From NCBI GenBank assembly GCA_963781895.1, contig CAWAIM010000019.1, positions 1 through 64,000 on the forward strand: a stretch of DNA of 64,000 nt, in the 5' to 3' direction. The first letter of the stretch is position 1. Each line of letters begins with the position of its first letter. The position numbers were made by a program, and so were the translations under genes. Positions 63,491-64,000 of this stretch are shown here, piece by piece. Origin of the DNA: Roseiarcus sp963781895 (lineage in GTDB: Bacteria > Pseudomonadota > Alphaproteobacteria > Rhizobiales > Beijerinckiaceae). Under the pieces are notes generated by a model. It was not told the DNA's origin. It saw nothing but the letters and a program-made list of their open reading frames with translations, and made no database searches.

Positions 63491-64000
63491 AGACCCGCGG
63501 CCTCGACCGCCTGCCGCCACTTGCGTCGTGCTCGGCACCGGTCTCGGTCCATTCGCCGACGAAGTGCGCGAGGCGACCGCCATCTCCTACGCCGACATCC
63601 CCGGCTTTCCCGCGCCAAGCGTCGTCGGTCACGCCGGCCGCCTCGTCGTCGGCGAGATCGAAGGCCCGCAGGGTCGCTCTGTTCCAGGGCCGCGGCCATT
63701 ATTACGAGCGGGGCGACGCCGGCGTCATGCGCATCGCCATCGAAACCTTTCGCGCGCTCGGCGGCCGGACGCTCTATCCTGACCAACGCCGCCGGCGGTC
63801 TCCACAAGGAGTGGCTTCCGCCGGCGCTGGCCGTCATCACCGACCACATCAATTTCGCCGGCGCCAATCCGCTGATCGGCGCGACCGGCCCTGAGCGCTT
63901 CGTGCCGCTGACCCAGGCCTACGACCGGGGCTGATCGCAGCGCTCCACGAGGCGGCGCGCGCCTCCGACATCGAGCTCCACGAAGGCGTCTACATGTGGT
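63425..64000 (+). CDS. purine nucleoside phosphorylase, partial and repeatedly frameshifted
   Basis: Sequence order matches PNP class II: ALKTRGLDRLPPLA, VVLGTGLGPFADEV, PGFPAPSVVGHAGRLVVGEI, VALFQGRGHYYERGDAGVM, RIAIETFRALGGRTL, LTNAAGGLHKEWLPPALAVI, ITDHINFAGANPLIGATG and LIAALHEAARAS, then runs off the window at HEGVYMW. These pieces lie in different frames, with changes near 63525, 63670, 63780 and 63930. The last is CGGGGCTG for an expected extra G. The exact start is unresolved. Phosphorolysis of purine nucleosides fits the upstream transporter. The clustering of indels suggests poor sequence near here. Confidence 0.8.

Overview
The window is a GC-rich chromosomal segment of an alphaproteobacterium, most likely Rhizobiales of the Beijerinckiaceae/Methylocystaceae/Roseiarcus type. 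That placement is an inference from gene content and protein style: a divergent gspD/gspEFGHIJKLMN type II secretion locus, an EpsF/EpsG-type exopolysaccharide locus, an alphaproteobacterial PEP-CTERM tail, and strong G/C preference at third codon positions. No rRNA, CRISPR array or prophage was seen. There is one tRNA, tRNA-Thr(GGT).

Layout. 1-1020: decayed end of an IS630-type insertion sequence. 1191-12629: type II secretion (T2SS) locus, with gspE to gspN on the minus strand and gspD plus a prepilin peptidase on the plus strand. The divergent region carries a 43-bp inverted repeat and a LuxR-gene tail remnant. 12644-15564: Sel1-repeat protein, exported GlcG/HbpS-like protein and a LuxR-type regulator. 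15662-17580: gene debris (solute-binding-protein stub, unresolved fragment, GAF-domain remnant), the tRNA and a small hypothetical. 17772-23110: housekeeping and accessory enzymes (PA0069-type radical SAM protein, aldo/keto reductase, zinc metallopeptidase, GtrB-like glycosyltransferase, crotonase). 23689-40152: exopolysaccharide region (outer-membrane barrel, Wza-like export protein, EpsF-like chain-length protein, EpsG-like kinase, AlgD-like dehydrogenase, four glycosyltransferases, Gfo/Idh oxidoreductase, epimerase, SGNH hydrolase), interrupted by minus-strand tsaD. 40363-55629: mtgA, an orphan PEP-CTERM tail, two membrane proteins, a YVTN propeller, polA, zapE, a TetR regulator, a GNAT enzyme, zwf, prmA, probable restriction-modification debris with a GIY-YIG gene and a REP palindrome, and uvrC. 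56235-64000: lipoprotein, prs, and a BMP-type nucleoside ABC transporter followed by cdd and a purine nucleoside phosphorylase, preceded by a RutR-like operator.

How the genes work together. The T2SS locus encodes a near-complete machine: secretin, ATPase, inner-membrane platform, pseudopilins and prepilin peptidase. The exopolysaccharide region has the chain-length, export and precursor genes of an EpsF/EpsG (exosortase-associated) system, and the orphan PEP-CTERM tail fits that association. The last operon would import nucleosides and begin their salvage or catabolism.

Caution. Many genes, including the housekeeping gene uvrC, are broken by single-base frameshifts. Nearly all shift phase by +1, as a one-base insertion would. 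I read these mainly as probable sequencing or assembly error and give such genes as one feature spanning all their frames. No clearly novel defence or mobile system was found. The best leads are the PEP-CTERM tail, the LuxR-tail inverted repeat, the RutR-like operator and the degenerate P-loop of the EpsG-like protein.
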